DNA of 51,934 nt from a virus. The notes below the pieces were generated by a model. It saw only the letters and a list, made by a program, of their open reading frames with translations. It ran no database searches and was not told the DNA's origin. The DNA is taken from IMG/VR virus record IMGVR_UViG_3300048590_000302, positions 1 to 51,934 of that record, one strand, 5' to 3'. The position numbers and the translations under genes were made by a program. Positions 40,997-48,712 of this stretch are shown one piece after another. The first letter of the stretch is position 1. Every line of letters begins with the position of its first letter.

Positions 40997-41217
40997 TACT
41001 CGACCCTCCTCTCCCATGCCTTGATCACTTCGCGCTCGGCTTCCGCCAGATCCTGATAGGACGACGACGACTCTACTGTTATCGAAGTGGCGCTGCATGC
41101 CATGCAAGCAACCCACATTAGCCACGCATCGGCCTGGACCTGATCGGTTTCGATCTTGGGTGAGCCTCCACAGAAGGGACAGCTCTTCGTAAGGGTCAGC
41201 TTATTCATTTCCGTCAT
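40996..41217 (-). CDS. Lar-like restriction alleviation family zinc ribbon
   Basis: ATG 41217 has GGGGG upstream. The 73-residue protein has CPFCGGSPKIE (about 13-23), a second pair CMACSA (about 38-43) and ends in AEREVIKAWERRVE. This is the typical Lar-family pattern (CPFCGG ... C..C ... A...WN.R). The family includes the Rac prophage protein that relieves type I restriction, but many members are uncharacterised. Confidence 0.75.
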   Translation of the reverse strand: MTEMNKLTLTKSCPFCGGSPKIETDQVQADAWLMWVACMACSATSITVESSSSYQDLAEAEREVIKAWERRVE

Positions 41218-41590
41218 GGTTATCCCCCTGGTCGATGCCATCCTTCCAGATGTCGCTGTCGCTGTCGGGTTTCGGAGGAAGTGGCATCCAGTGAGTTGCG
41301 GTCAATTCGGGCTGTATCGCACCAAGGAAGAGGCAGCGCCAGGTCTTTCCATCCCACATTGCTTCCTGAACGATCGGCGATTCAATCTCGGGGTCGTCGA
41401 TCAGCTTTCCATAGACCATTGCGAAGTCCTCGTGCTTCGGCTTGTGCCATGTCCCGATTGGTTGCCACAAGCTCGTGCCCTTATAATCAAGCCATGCCTT
41501 GGCCAGATTCTCCTTGTAATTCGTTCTTCCTGAAAAAAACTCCTGAACCCTTTCCGCAAGATCTTCAGCGGCTCTCAGCTTCTGATTCAC
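41201..41590 (-). CDS. DUF551-like protein
   Basis: The GTG at 41590, behind TTGGAGAG at spacing 6, is taken as start; an ATG nearer the ribosome site is followed at once by a stop. The 129-residue protein ends in THWMPLPPKPDS, the hallmark of DUF551 domains that often follow short phage proteins. The function of DUF551 is unknown. Confidence 0.65.
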   Translation of the reverse strand: MNQKLRAAEDLAERVQEFFSGRTNYKENLAKAWLDYKGTSLWQPIGTWHKPKHEDFAMVYGKLIDDPEIESPIVQEAMWDGKTWRCLFLGAIQPELTATHWMPLPPKPDSDSDIWKDGIDQGDNHDGNE

Positions 41591-41612
41591 TTCATACTCT
41601 CCAAGTAATTTG

Positions 41613-42047
41613 TTATAGCCACACTGCAATGTAACTCCTAATTGCGCTGCGCAGTGGTTCGATTCTTTTGTCGTTCATGATGAAGCCGCTCCACTCGATC
41701 TTGTCTGAAATCATTATAAGCTCCACGACGTGTCCTCCATCGTCAATCACCTCGTCTTTTGCCTTTTTACCGTCGATGCCAAGAGTGAAGCTGACGAATG
41801 GGAAGTACATCGAATCGAGGATTCCGCAGCTTTTGTTGATGATTCTGACGTGAAGTGCTTCCGCTGAGCCCGATGATCCTGCCCAATCCGGCTCGATCAC
41901 AGCGATGATTCCAACCGGGGTTTTATTGCTGCCGATCATGACTCTGTCGCCAATGATCGTTGTCGCCGGCATACCTAGCAGGCTTTCTCCGATCAGACTC
42001 TTCATGAACTCTTCGTGCTGGACATGCGGTGGTTGGTTCTGTTTCAT
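41613..42047 (-). CDS. Hypothetical early protein, first of its operon
   Basis: ATG 42047 has GAGAGGAAGGA upstream. The 144-residue protein is beta-rich (GDRVMIGSNKTPVGIIAVIEPDW). It is the first gene of the leftward early block, next to the divergent regulatory region. The function is unknown. Confidence 0.65.
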   Translation of the reverse strand: MKQNQPPHVQHEEFMKSLIGESLLGMPATTIIGDRVMIGSNKTPVGIIAVIEPDWAGSSGSAEALHVRIINKSCGILDSMYFPFVSFTLGIDGKKAKDEVIDDGGHVVELIMISDKIEWSGFIMNDKRIEPLRSAIRSYIAVWL

Positions 42048-42329
42048 GTGGGGATCCTTCCTCTCGTTTCAAGGTGTGTAACATGGTAAGCCTGTTAGGC
42101 TGTGTCACTATGACGCAGATTGGCATTACTCTAACTATAGACCGCAATAGTATGGCATTATCAGGAGCTTGTCCACTGGAACCAGCGCGGCGTTGCCGGG
42201 TTATGCCGTATTTCTCCAACAATTGCACTGGCTCAGCAGTGTGGTCTATGGCATGATCCCAACCTCACAGAGTAATGTCATAGTCTAGTGTCAGAAGACA
42301 TGGCGCACACTACCTATAGAGGACCAATC
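42048..42329. promoter_or_regulatory. Divergent control region between early and replication operons
   Basis: No gene is visible. The region has the perfect palindrome GTCACTATGAC (42104-42114), a second site AGCCT-GTT-AGGCT (about 42089-42101), related half sites ATGTCATAG near 42275, and repeated CTATAG elements. The ribbon-helix-helix protein encoded next is the obvious candidate to bind these. The promoters themselves are not clearly defined. Confidence 0.5.
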
Positions 42330-42752
42330 ATGCTTACAGACAATCCATCATCCGCAACCCTCCCGATTGAGACAGTCACACTTGAGGATGGAACGCAGGT
42401 TTCACTTCAGGATCTTCTGCGCATCGTCAAGGAACAGCAGAAGGCTCTTCAGCAGCAGAAGATGCCGAAGAAGGAAAAGATCAGACGACGACGATCCCGA
42501 GAGACGAAGGACAAGGAGGTGAAGTTTATCTGTCGCATTCCCGAGAAGCTGCTCGTCTGGCTCAAGGAAGAGAGCGAGCACTACGAAGTAACGCAGCAGG
42601 CGTACATCGAGGCGGTGTTTCGCGCTCGACGGGCATCGGCTCCGCGACGCTCGCGATTCGATGTCATCCGTAAGAAGCCACGCGATCTCGTCGAAAGCTA
42701 TCTGACCGACAACGTCACCGACGAGGATCAATCGAAGCTATTGAGAGCGTGA
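42330..42752 (+). CDS. Ribbon-helix-helix-like DNA-binding regulator
   Basis: ATG 42330 has AGAGGA at spacing 6. The 140-residue protein has a coiled, Gln-rich segment (31-48) and a very basic stretch (KEKIRRRRSRETK). A region at 63-98 (VKFICRIPEKLLVWLKEESE, then YIEAVF) has the strand-helix-helix pattern of Arc/MetJ proteins. It probably represses the divergent promoter region and perhaps controls the switch to replication. Confidence 0.6.
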   Translation: MLTDNPSSATLPIETVTLEDGTQVSLQDLLRIVKEQQKALQQQKMPKKEKIRRRRSRETKDKEVKFICRIPEKLLVWLKEESEHYEVTQQAYIEAVFRARRASAPRRSRFDVIRKKPRDLVESYLTDNVTDEDQSKLLRA

Positions 42753-42797
42753 GACGGGCAGTGGTTTGCCGGAATTAACAACACATGGAAGTGGTTT

Positions 42798-43910
42798 ATG
42801 GAGCTACACGATGGCCAGGTTGCAATTGATTGGACGATCATCGAGCGGTTTTGGTTCACGGTCTACAGTGACCCTGTCTATGGATTTAGCCCGAATCAGG
42901 CCCCGTCTCTTCAGTTGTTGTGGGTACTCTTCCATACATGGCCTAGAGTCAATCGAACGCAGGTACTTATTTCCGCAACTCGTTATGACTCCAATGAGGA
43001 GCTTGCCAGTCTTTTTTCCGGCGATGGTGGGCATGAGGTTTTAAAGAAGGATATGGTCACAGTGACCAATGCACTTCAAGCTCTTTATAAGCGAAATATG
43101 CTACGTCATGTAAAACTTGGGAATCGTCGAGCCTTGGGATTTACTGCTGAATACATCGCTCACATCAAAAAGCGATGCGCCAGTATCTCTACCGCTCAGA
43201 GGCATAATGCCGCCAATATCTCTACCGTTCAGCGGCATAATGCAGCCAACTTTACGCCCTTTCAGCGGCACAATGCAGTCAATAACTCTACCGGCCTGAG
43301 CGGTAGAGTTCCTGACACAGCCCAGAACGATGCAGCAAAAACCGCAATGATTCCGCAGGGGGAAGTTGCTGGCGATCATATCTATAGAGGAAGAAGAATA
43401 ATAGAAGACGAAGACAGACATAGAATACCTATTACTAATCTCGAAGAATTGAACTCCGAGAACCCCGCAAAGTCGTCGTCGTCTGTTAAGTCGCAGCAAG
43501 GGAAGACGCTTGACCAGCCTCAACCCATCGCGGTACGACCCCAACCTGTAGGACCCCTCTCAGGATCGCAGAATCGCCCGCTGTCGCTCCGAGCACAGTC
43601 GAAGCGAGCTTATCTTAGGATTGCACCAGACAAACATTCTGGAGCCAATGAGGGCCTTCCAGGACCATACGTCGATGCGGTGCCTCAACCGTGGCGGGAT
43701 GGCATCTTCTCGACCGTCACGGAGATCGTCGAACAGCTTGGGAGGGGGATGGAGCTTTTAACCTGGCTTGATGAACTCCTCAGCAAGGAGTCAATCAAGA
43801 CCATCTGCCAGGGGATTGGAGGTGAAGCGCAGGACTGGGAGATGTTTCTCAACGATCACTTACGAGCGCAATTCGGACTCGAACCGCTTAAAAAGAAAAT
43901 GACCCCTTAA
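42798..43910 (+). CDS. Replication initiator (lambda O-like), winged-helix N-terminus
   Basis: The 370-residue protein has an N-terminal region (residues 1-125) with a winged-helix layout as in phage replication initiators. Three 11-residue repeats (QRHNAAN cores, residues 130-162) are encoded by 33-bp DNA repeats. A Gln/Pro-rich linker follows, then a helical C-terminus (300-365) suited to loading helicase. It is followed by dnaB. The ribosome site is weak. The origin inside the gene supports an O-like role. Confidence 0.7.
   Translation: MELHDGQVAIDWTIIERFWFTVYSDPVYGFSPNQAPSLQLLWVLFHTWPRVNRTQVLISATRYDSNEELASLFSGDGGHEVLKKDMVTVTNALQALYKRNMLRHVKLGNRRALGFTAEYIAHIKKRCASISTAQRHNAANISTVQRHNAANFTPFQRHNAVNNSTGLSGRVPDTAQNDAAKTAMIPQGEVAGDHIYRGRRIIEDEDRHRIPITNLEELNSENPAKSSSSVKSQQGKTLDQPQPIAVRPQPVGPLSGSQNRPLSLRAQSKRAYLRIAPDKHSGANEGLPGPYVDAVPQPWRDGIFSTVTEIVEQLGRGMELLTWLDELLSKESIKTICQGIGGEAQDWEMFLNDHLRAQFGLEPLKKKMTP
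43185..43310 (+). repeat. Iterons and palindrome: putative replication origin
   Basis: Three direct repeats of 33 bp start at 43185, 43218 and 43251 and share TCAGxGGCAxAATGC. They are followed by a perfect 10-bp inverted repeat AACTCTACCG / CGGTAGAGTT (43284-43293 and 43301-43310) whose arms resemble the iteron start CTCTACCG. An AT-rich, purine-biased stretch follows at about 43381-43440, as for the unwinding element of the lambda origin. Confidence 0.7.
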
Positions 43911-43937
43911 ACCATTAACAGCTTACCGAGGTCACCT

Positions 43938-45416
43938 TTGAAAACTTATTCTGACTCGATGTTTAACCCGAACTGGGCCTATCGTGCAATAGACGGAGCC
44001 AGGAATTTTAATCCTGAACATGAAATTCTTATTCCCGAAGCGGCGCTTCTCGCGTGCATCGTCACCGATTGGGACACCGACCAGGACCAGCGAGGCTGGG
44101 CGGCACTCAATCTAAAGCTCGAAGATAAGTATTTTCAGACGCCCGAAGGACGCTTCTTCTTCCGACTTCTGGTGCAACTGCGCGACAGGAAAGTACCAAT
44201 TCAGGATAATTCCAGCTTATTCATAGCAGAAGCCGAACGTGTGATTGGGAAAAGGGTTGACACGTTGATACCTGCGGCGTTACCACTCTTCACCGTGATG
44301 GCCACAAATCCAAACTATTGGGCCAAGTTGGTTGTCGAAGAATACCTACGCAAGGAGCTTGCAAGAGCAATCCTGGCAGCGCAGGAGGACAGTGAAATGG
44401 GAGCGAAGATCGTGAAGTTACAGGAAGCGATCGAGAGCCTTAAGGCTGCCGACGTCTTCCGCGACAGATCGTTTGTGTCATTGCAGCAAGCCATTGGCGA
44501 ATTCGTCGAGATCCTCGAACACCGCACGCAAAAAGCCGCGCATCAATCCCCATACATCCCCTCAACATTCCCCACTCTCGACGCTCGCGTGAAGTTTGGC
44601 CGTGGACACTTCATCGTACTCGGAGGACGCTCAGGCATGGGCAAGTCCACCGTCGCTGTAAATCTCATGCACCGAATGATCGTCACCGGGCAGAAGGTGG
44701 GCATGTTCTCACTGGAAATGACACGTCCCGAGATCGTCCAGATGCTCATCGCCATCGAAGCAGGCGTAAACTACGAGAGCATGACGGACGCCTCCAAGCT
44801 CAACGACGACGACTTCGACAAAATCTCGGAAGCTTCACGAAGTCTTTACAATACAGACAAGAAGCTGGAGATCTCCGACCGAGGACGCATGACCATCGAC
44901 GACATTCGCGAAGAGATGGAACACATGCGAAGAAAGATGATGGGCCTCGACGTCGTCTTCATCGACCACATGCACATCATCAACACCGACAACAAAAAAC
45001 TTGGCTCCATGCGTGAGAAGCTGATCTATGTAACAGCCGAACTCAAGGCCATGGCCAAGGACTTCGATTGCGCAGTCATCTGCCTCGCGCAAATGAACCG
45101 CGACGCCGACAAGCGCGACGACAAGCGGCCCGTCGTAGCCGATCTAAAGGAATCCGGCTCCATCGAACAGGATGCCGACACAATCCTATTCGTCTATCGA
45201 GACAACTATTATCTGAATCCAGGAGAGCGACCAAAACCAAAACTCTCGATCCTTCGCACCGCCTACGACGACGACAACAGCGATCATCAGGCGCAAGCGG
45301 GAACGAGCGAACTCATATGCAGAAAGAATCGTCACGGTACGTGGCAGAACTTCACCGTCAACTTCGAGGTCAACCCGCGAACCAAGCGCATGAGCGAATC
45401 ACGGGAACAACCATAA
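43938..45416 (+). CDS. dnaB: DnaB-like replicative helicase
   Basis: The 492-residue protein has the DnaB layout: a helical N-terminal domain (25-170), a linker, and a RecA-like core with Walker A GGRSGMGKST (229-238), Walker B VVFIDHMH (D343) and the LKESGSIEQDAD motif. It unwinds DNA at the fork and recruits host primase. The start is TTG 43938 with GAGG upstream; an ATG in frame is not available nearby. Confidence 0.9.
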   Translation: MKTYSDSMFNPNWAYRAIDGARNFNPEHEILIPEAALLACIVTDWDTDQDQRGWAALNLKLEDKYFQTPEGRFFFRLLVQLRDRKVPIQDNSSLFIAEAERVIGKRVDTLIPAALPLFTVMATNPNYWAKLVVEEYLRKELARAILAAQEDSEMGAKIVKLQEAIESLKAADVFRDRSFVSLQQAIGEFVEILEHRTQKAAHQSPYIPSTFPTLDARVKFGRGHFIVLGGRSGMGKSTVAVNLMHRMIVTGQKVGMFSLEMTRPEIVQMLIAIEAGVNYESMTDASKLNDDDFDKISEASRSLYNTDKKLEISDRGRMTIDDIREEMEHMRRKMMGLDVVFIDHMHIINTDNKKLGSMREKLIYVTAELKAMAKDFDCAVICLAQMNRDADKRDDKRPVVADLKESGSIEQDADTILFVYRDNYYLNPGERPKPKLSILRTAYDDDNSDHQAQAGTSELICRKNRHGTWQNFTVNFEVNPRTKRMSESREQP

Positions 45417-45470
45417 AGGGGAGTGCGAGTCTTGAGTGGGAGAGATATCATCAGGGCCTTGTAAAAGGGC

Positions 45471-45521
45471 GGGAGCCCCGAGATCGACCATGATCCCTGG
45501 GATCGCGAGGCTCCCTTTTAT
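45471..45521 (+). terminator. Terminator after dnaB
   Basis: GGGAGCC (45471-45477) pairs with GGCTCCC (45509-45515), with further pairing of the inner CGAGATCG/GATCGCG region, followed by TTTTA. The following gene would need its own promoter or read-through. Confidence 0.7.
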
Positions 45522-45553
45522 CTCTCGAACGCAGTAACCATAGGAGAGTAATC

Positions 45554-46036
45554 ATGATTCGTTCCGCAATCCTTGCCGCTTCCCTCTTCACAGCAGGAGC
45601 GGCCACGGCACAACACAAGAGCTTCGAGGTATGCACCGAGCAAAGCCTCTGCGCTCTCCGCGTCCTCGACAGTGACACCAACGAGGAAGTCTGGCTTGTC
45701 ACCGAACAGGCAAAGGACCTCTCCCTCATCTGGGGAGGAACCTATTGGATCGTAGATCGGCAAACCTACGACGAAGTCAACGAGCTGATTGAAGAGCGCA
45801 TGGTCCTGCCAGCGAAAAACCCGACGACAGACCTCACACTCGAACGGGCCAAGGGAGGATCAACACCACCACCGAAAACCCCGGCACAATCCGGCAGCGG
45901 TGGGCCACTCGTCAGCGGCTCCGTATCAGTGGGAAATATCACCATCGGCGGCAGCGGAGGCGACGCCTCGTGTCGCGACTGTCACACGGGATCACACAGG
46001 GAAATCCATAAGAAGGTGATGGACAAGGGCTACTGA
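45554..46036 (+). CDS. Exported protein with a CXXCH motif
   Basis: A signal peptide is evident (MIRSAILAASLFTAGAATAQ), giving a periplasmic or secreted 160-residue protein. The body has cysteines in EVCTEQSLCALRV, a Pro/Ser/Gly-rich linker and a C-terminal CRDCHTGSH segment at about 141-149 that matches a heme c motif. One such motif can occur by chance, and the protein could instead bind metal or disulphides. The leader AGGAGAGTAATC resembles the early-gene leader. Its role during infection is unknown. Confidence 0.6.
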   Translation: MIRSAILAASLFTAGAATAQHKSFEVCTEQSLCALRVLDSDTNEEVWLVTEQAKDLSLIWGGTYWIVDRQTYDEVNELIEERMVLPAKNPTTDLTLERAKGGSTPPPKTPAQSGSGGPLVSGSVSVGNITIGGSGGDASCRDCHTGSHREIHKKVMDKGY

Positions 46037-46041
46037 AGAAG

Positions 46042-46075
46042 AAAAAACGCGGGGAAGCATCATCGCCACCCCGCG
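46042..46075 (-). terminator. Leftward terminator inside the replication block
   Basis: CGCGGGG (46048-46054) pairs perfectly with CCCCGCG (46069-46075). On the minus strand it is followed by TTTTTT. It would stop leftward read-through from the 49-52 kb operon. Confidence 0.65.
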
Positions 46076-46238
46076 CCACGAACTAAAAAGGAACTCATGG
46101 CCGTAACGCCCCGCCCGCAAGAGGTCTGTGGGAACGGACGGGGAGCACCCATCTCTCGGAAAAAAGCTGCCATCTCCATGACGGTCCCTTCAACCCAGAA
46201 TAACATACCCTCACCTCATCAATGGAAATGGCCCGCCA

Positions 46239-46466
46239 ATGGAAGAGATGGTACTGCTGGAGCACAGGGACGGACGAAGAGAGAAGCACCTCATAGCCAT
46301 GGAGGACGCCCCCACAGAACGCATCCTGACCATAAGGATCCAGCGAACTGTAAAGGACCGCTACGTGCAGCTAACCTTCACATACACGGGACGACGACAC
46401 ATCGACAGAAGGATATTCAAGGAAACAGACGAGAGCGAGGTCAAGGCGGAGGCGTTCGATTGGTGA
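46239..46466 (+). CDS. Hypothetical small protein
   Basis: The 75-residue frame encodes charged residues with beta strands (ERILTIRIQRTVKDRYVQLTF). Start support is weak. It ends overlapping the next gene by four bases. A competing frame from 46097 has a better ribosome site but unlikely composition. Confidence 0.5.
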   Translation: MEEMVLLEHRDGRREKHLIAMEDAPTERILTIRIQRTVKDRYVQLTFTYTGRRHIDRRIFKETDESEVKAEAFDW

Positions 46467-46735
46467 GCCAAGGATATAGGGCAGTAATTCGAGCGCTGAG
46501 AAGGACAGAGGAAATGAGCTATCTTCCAGTAATGTCGGCGGCGGTGAACTTCTTCATAAGAGGGCAGGTCAAGCAGTTTGCCCTTCGCAGGATGTACCAC
46601 GTTCCAAGAGTTGGCGATTCGGTAATATTTCAGACGATCCCCTACAAGGTGCTCTATGTGGATTGGTGCCTTGACGAAGATGCAACGGATTATGGTGTGA
46701 GGGTAAACGTCGAGATTGAGAAGAACGTGACATGA
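46463..46735 (+). CDS. Hypothetical small protein
   Basis: GTG 46463 overlaps the preceding TGA and has GGAGG ten bases upstream; ATG 46514 is an alternative start. The 90-residue product is beta-rich (DSVIFQTIPYKVLYVDW). It overlaps the next gene by four bases. The function is unknown. Confidence 0.55.
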   Translation: MSQGYRAVIRALRRTEEMSYLPVMSAAVNFFIRGQVKQFALRRMYHVPRVGDSVIFQTIPYKVLYVDWCLDEDATDYGVRVNVEIEKNVT

Positions 46736-46938
46736 ACCAGGACGAGCTGAATGCACTCACTCTGGAAGAGAGGAAAGCCCTCCGCACGCTACTCGATTCC
46801 CATGAGAGGATGATGGCCACCATCAACATAAGATGGGCGACAGACCACGAGACTGCAATCGAGAGGATAAATGAGAATATCAGGAGGGATTGGAATGAGG
46901 GGAGGCAGCTTTCTCGTTTGCGCGGGATCCAATTTTGA
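46732..46938 (+). CDS. Hypothetical small helical protein
   Basis: The 68-residue protein is coupled to the previous gene (ATGA) and is a charged helix (TLEERKALRTLLDSHERMM). It is the last gene before a long non-coding region. The function is unknown. Confidence 0.6.
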   Translation: MNQDELNALTLEERKALRTLLDSHERMMATINIRWATDHETAIERINENIRRDWNEGRQLSRLRGIQF

Positions 46939-47810
46939 AAATCAATTTCCAGAAAAATTGGCTGGCCGCCCCGGGGCACCCGCGAGAGAAAAGCCGGAAA
47001 TCCACCGGAATCTCCGGGGAAAAAATCGCGAGCTTTTCACGTGGAACCGGGAGCAAAACCAGGGAATTTCCATCTAACCATAACCTTCTTCTCACAAAAA
47101 AGACTGACGACGACGACCCGACTTCAAGACAAATTCCAACCACTTCACAGCACACTTCACACATCGTCCCCCACCACTCCGCCACCACCACCACGCGAAA
47201 GCTTTGTTGGTTTCCATATATTTGAAAGCTTTGTCTGGCCAAAATCCCAAAATTCCCTTTCGATTTCGACCAGGAAAGACTGTCAAAGTTTACGACACCC
47301 GGCTGTCGATTTCTTTGACACTGTCGAGTCTTTGGACGTCAAACCTTTGGACACCGCAAGAAGTGTACCCTTTAGACAGAGCGATTCCGTGCCAAATTCA
47401 AAGACAAGGACCATGCCAGCAGACAAAGGCAGGAACCGTGCCAGCCGCGCCCCATGCAGGATTCAAGCCATTTGACACCGCGTACAGGGATTTGACAGGA
47501 CCGTCAACGCCTTTGACAGCATGGGGTTGACCGATCGGCTCTTATAATACAAGGAACCCCAACCCCGCGCCTGTCAAGCCTTTGGCCGATTCAACTGTCC
47601 ACGACGACGACAGACATTCCCTTGCAATCCCTGGCGCTTAAGCCAATCCAGCCGCGCGGTAAGCAGAATCCGCAGGATCCTTGGACACCCCCCACTTTCA
47701 TAACTATCGAATATTACTATGCCAACATGACGGCACGCGCCCTGCATTATATATAACGTCAGCCGATGGTCGGTTGGCAGAATCAGAACCCGATCTTAAG
47801 GAACTTAATC
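46939..47810. other. Long non-coding region with TTTGACA-like motifs
   Basis: I see no protein gene here; long frames on both strands have poor start signals and biased composition. The region contains many TTTGACA, TTTGGACA and TTTAGACA elements on the plus strand from 47313 onward, and their complements (for example TGTCAAAG at 47281). It also has a duplicated GAAAGCTTTGT near 47197 and 47225, and two -10-like boxes (TATAAT near 47543 and TATATAA near 47752) before the gene at 47811. Confidence 0.5.
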
Positions 47811-48179
47811 ATGAGTAACTCAACTGAATCCAAGAACTCGACCAAGTCTCCAGCCATCCTTGATAAGCCAATCGACGGAGCCGATAAGCTTACCGCCGAG
47901 CAGCTTTTAGCGAAGATGTTTGAGGTCGTGCCCGCAAGCTCAAATGCACGCCTGCCAGAACCCTGGAGTCAAGCCGATCGCGATAAATTGGTCGGCCTGG
48001 TCAAGGCAGCCCTGGCCGCTGGCCGCACAACTCGCGACGCTTGCACTTTCATTTTTGAAGCAGGGGTCTTTCCAGGACGCGGTAAGGCTGCAATCTTCGA
48101 GATTTGGCAGGACTACACCCGACCTGAACGCGCGGCCAAGGCAGCGGCCAAGGCCAATAAGCAGGAAGTTTCCAAGTAA
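47811..48179 (+). CDS. Hypothetical protein of 122 residues
   Basis: ATG 47811 has AAGGAA at spacing 9; an upstream in-frame ATG precedes this site. The N-terminus is Ser/Thr/Lys-rich. A helical part (ADRDKLVGLVKAALAAGRTT) and a basic end (PERAAKAAAKANKQ) suggest a small DNA-binding or nucleoid-like protein. No family is certain. Confidence 0.65.
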   Translation: MSNSTESKNSTKSPAILDKPIDGADKLTAEQLLAKMFEVVPASSNARLPEPWSQADRDKLVGLVKAALAAGRTTRDACTFIFEAGVFPGRGKAAIFEIWQDYTRPERAAKAAAKANKQEVSK

Positions 48180-48240
48180 GCTGACCAGACTTTAGACAAG
48201 GACGACGACGACTTTCCCCAAGGATCGGGGGTTTAATATC

Positions 48241-48282
48241 AGGCGGCCCAGGATTTCAGGTTTGAGCCCTGGTCCGCCTTTC
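48241..48282 (+). terminator. Hairpin after the 122-residue protein gene
   Basis: AGGCGG (48241-48246) and inner CCAGG pair with CCTGG and CCGCCT (48268-48279), followed by TTTC. A second short hairpin CCCC/GGGG lies just upstream at about 48217-48231. Confidence 0.55.
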
Positions 48283-48301
48283 AACCCAAGGAACCCTTTC
48301 C

Positions 48302-48409
48302 ATGCACCCGATCCATGCTGTGTCCTCTGCTGCCGTTGCCGCTCTTTCTGTTTCGATTCCCTTGGTCGTAAGTTTCATTATGCTGACCAACTATTTGACA
48401 GGAGGATGA
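48302..48409 (+). CDS. Small membrane peptide
   Basis: A 35-residue frame with AAGGAA upstream encodes one hydrophobic helix (AAVAALSVSIPLVVSFIML) with few charges. It is immediately followed by a second such peptide. It is too short to be certain, but the ribosome site and hydrophobic pattern are convincing. Confidence 0.5.
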   Translation: MHPIHAVSSAAVAALSVSIPLVVSFIMLTNYLTGG

Positions 48410-48413
48410 CCAA

Positions 48414-48524
48414 ATGCTTGACACTCTAGCGCTCCACGCAATAATGGTGCCAGCCGTTATAGTCGCGTCAATCCTGGCCTCGGCCTGGTTTATCATTGAC
48501 CTCATAGACAGGATCCACAAATGA
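48414..48524 (+). CDS. Small membrane peptide
   Basis: The 36-residue frame has GGAGG at spacing 8 and encodes one long hydrophobic segment (MVPAVIVASILASAWFIIDLI) with a basic end. Its stop overlaps the next start by four bases. It may act with the preceding peptide, for example in superinfection or membrane functions. Confidence 0.55.
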   Translation: MLDTLALHAIMVPAVIVASILASAWFIIDLIDRIHK

Positions 48525-48712
48525 GCCAGGATAAAGAATTCGGACTTAAGACAAGCCAAAACCTTTCCATGCACGATACGTTTGTCCTGGATGGATTTCC
48601 GGCCCAGGTAATAGGGTTTGCAGGTGACTGGACCCTCTGCGAATACATAGACACCGACCCGGACTTGACGCTGATCACGCTTGACCTTGACCAAGTCCAA
48701 GGATACACATAA
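48521..48712 (+). CDS. Hypothetical small protein
   Basis: The 63-residue acidic protein is coupled to the preceding membrane peptide. It resembles a small beta domain (GFPAQVIGFAGDWTLCEY, then LTLITLDLDQV). The function is unknown. Confidence 0.6.
   Translation: MSQDKEFGLKTSQNLSMHDTFVLDGFPAQVIGFAGDWTLCEYIDTDPDLTLITLDLDQVQGYT

Noticed and set aside
46097-46462. Upstream extension of the frame ending at 46735, with an AAGGAA site at 46097
   Set aside because: The first 120 residues are His/Pro/Arg-rich and unlike a folded protein, and they overlap a better frame at 46239-46466. The ribosome site keeps a short peptide possible.
47204-47530. 108-codon rightward frame through the TTTGACA region
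   Set aside because: TTG start without a ribosome site, and the reading frame is broken up by the repeated regulatory motif.
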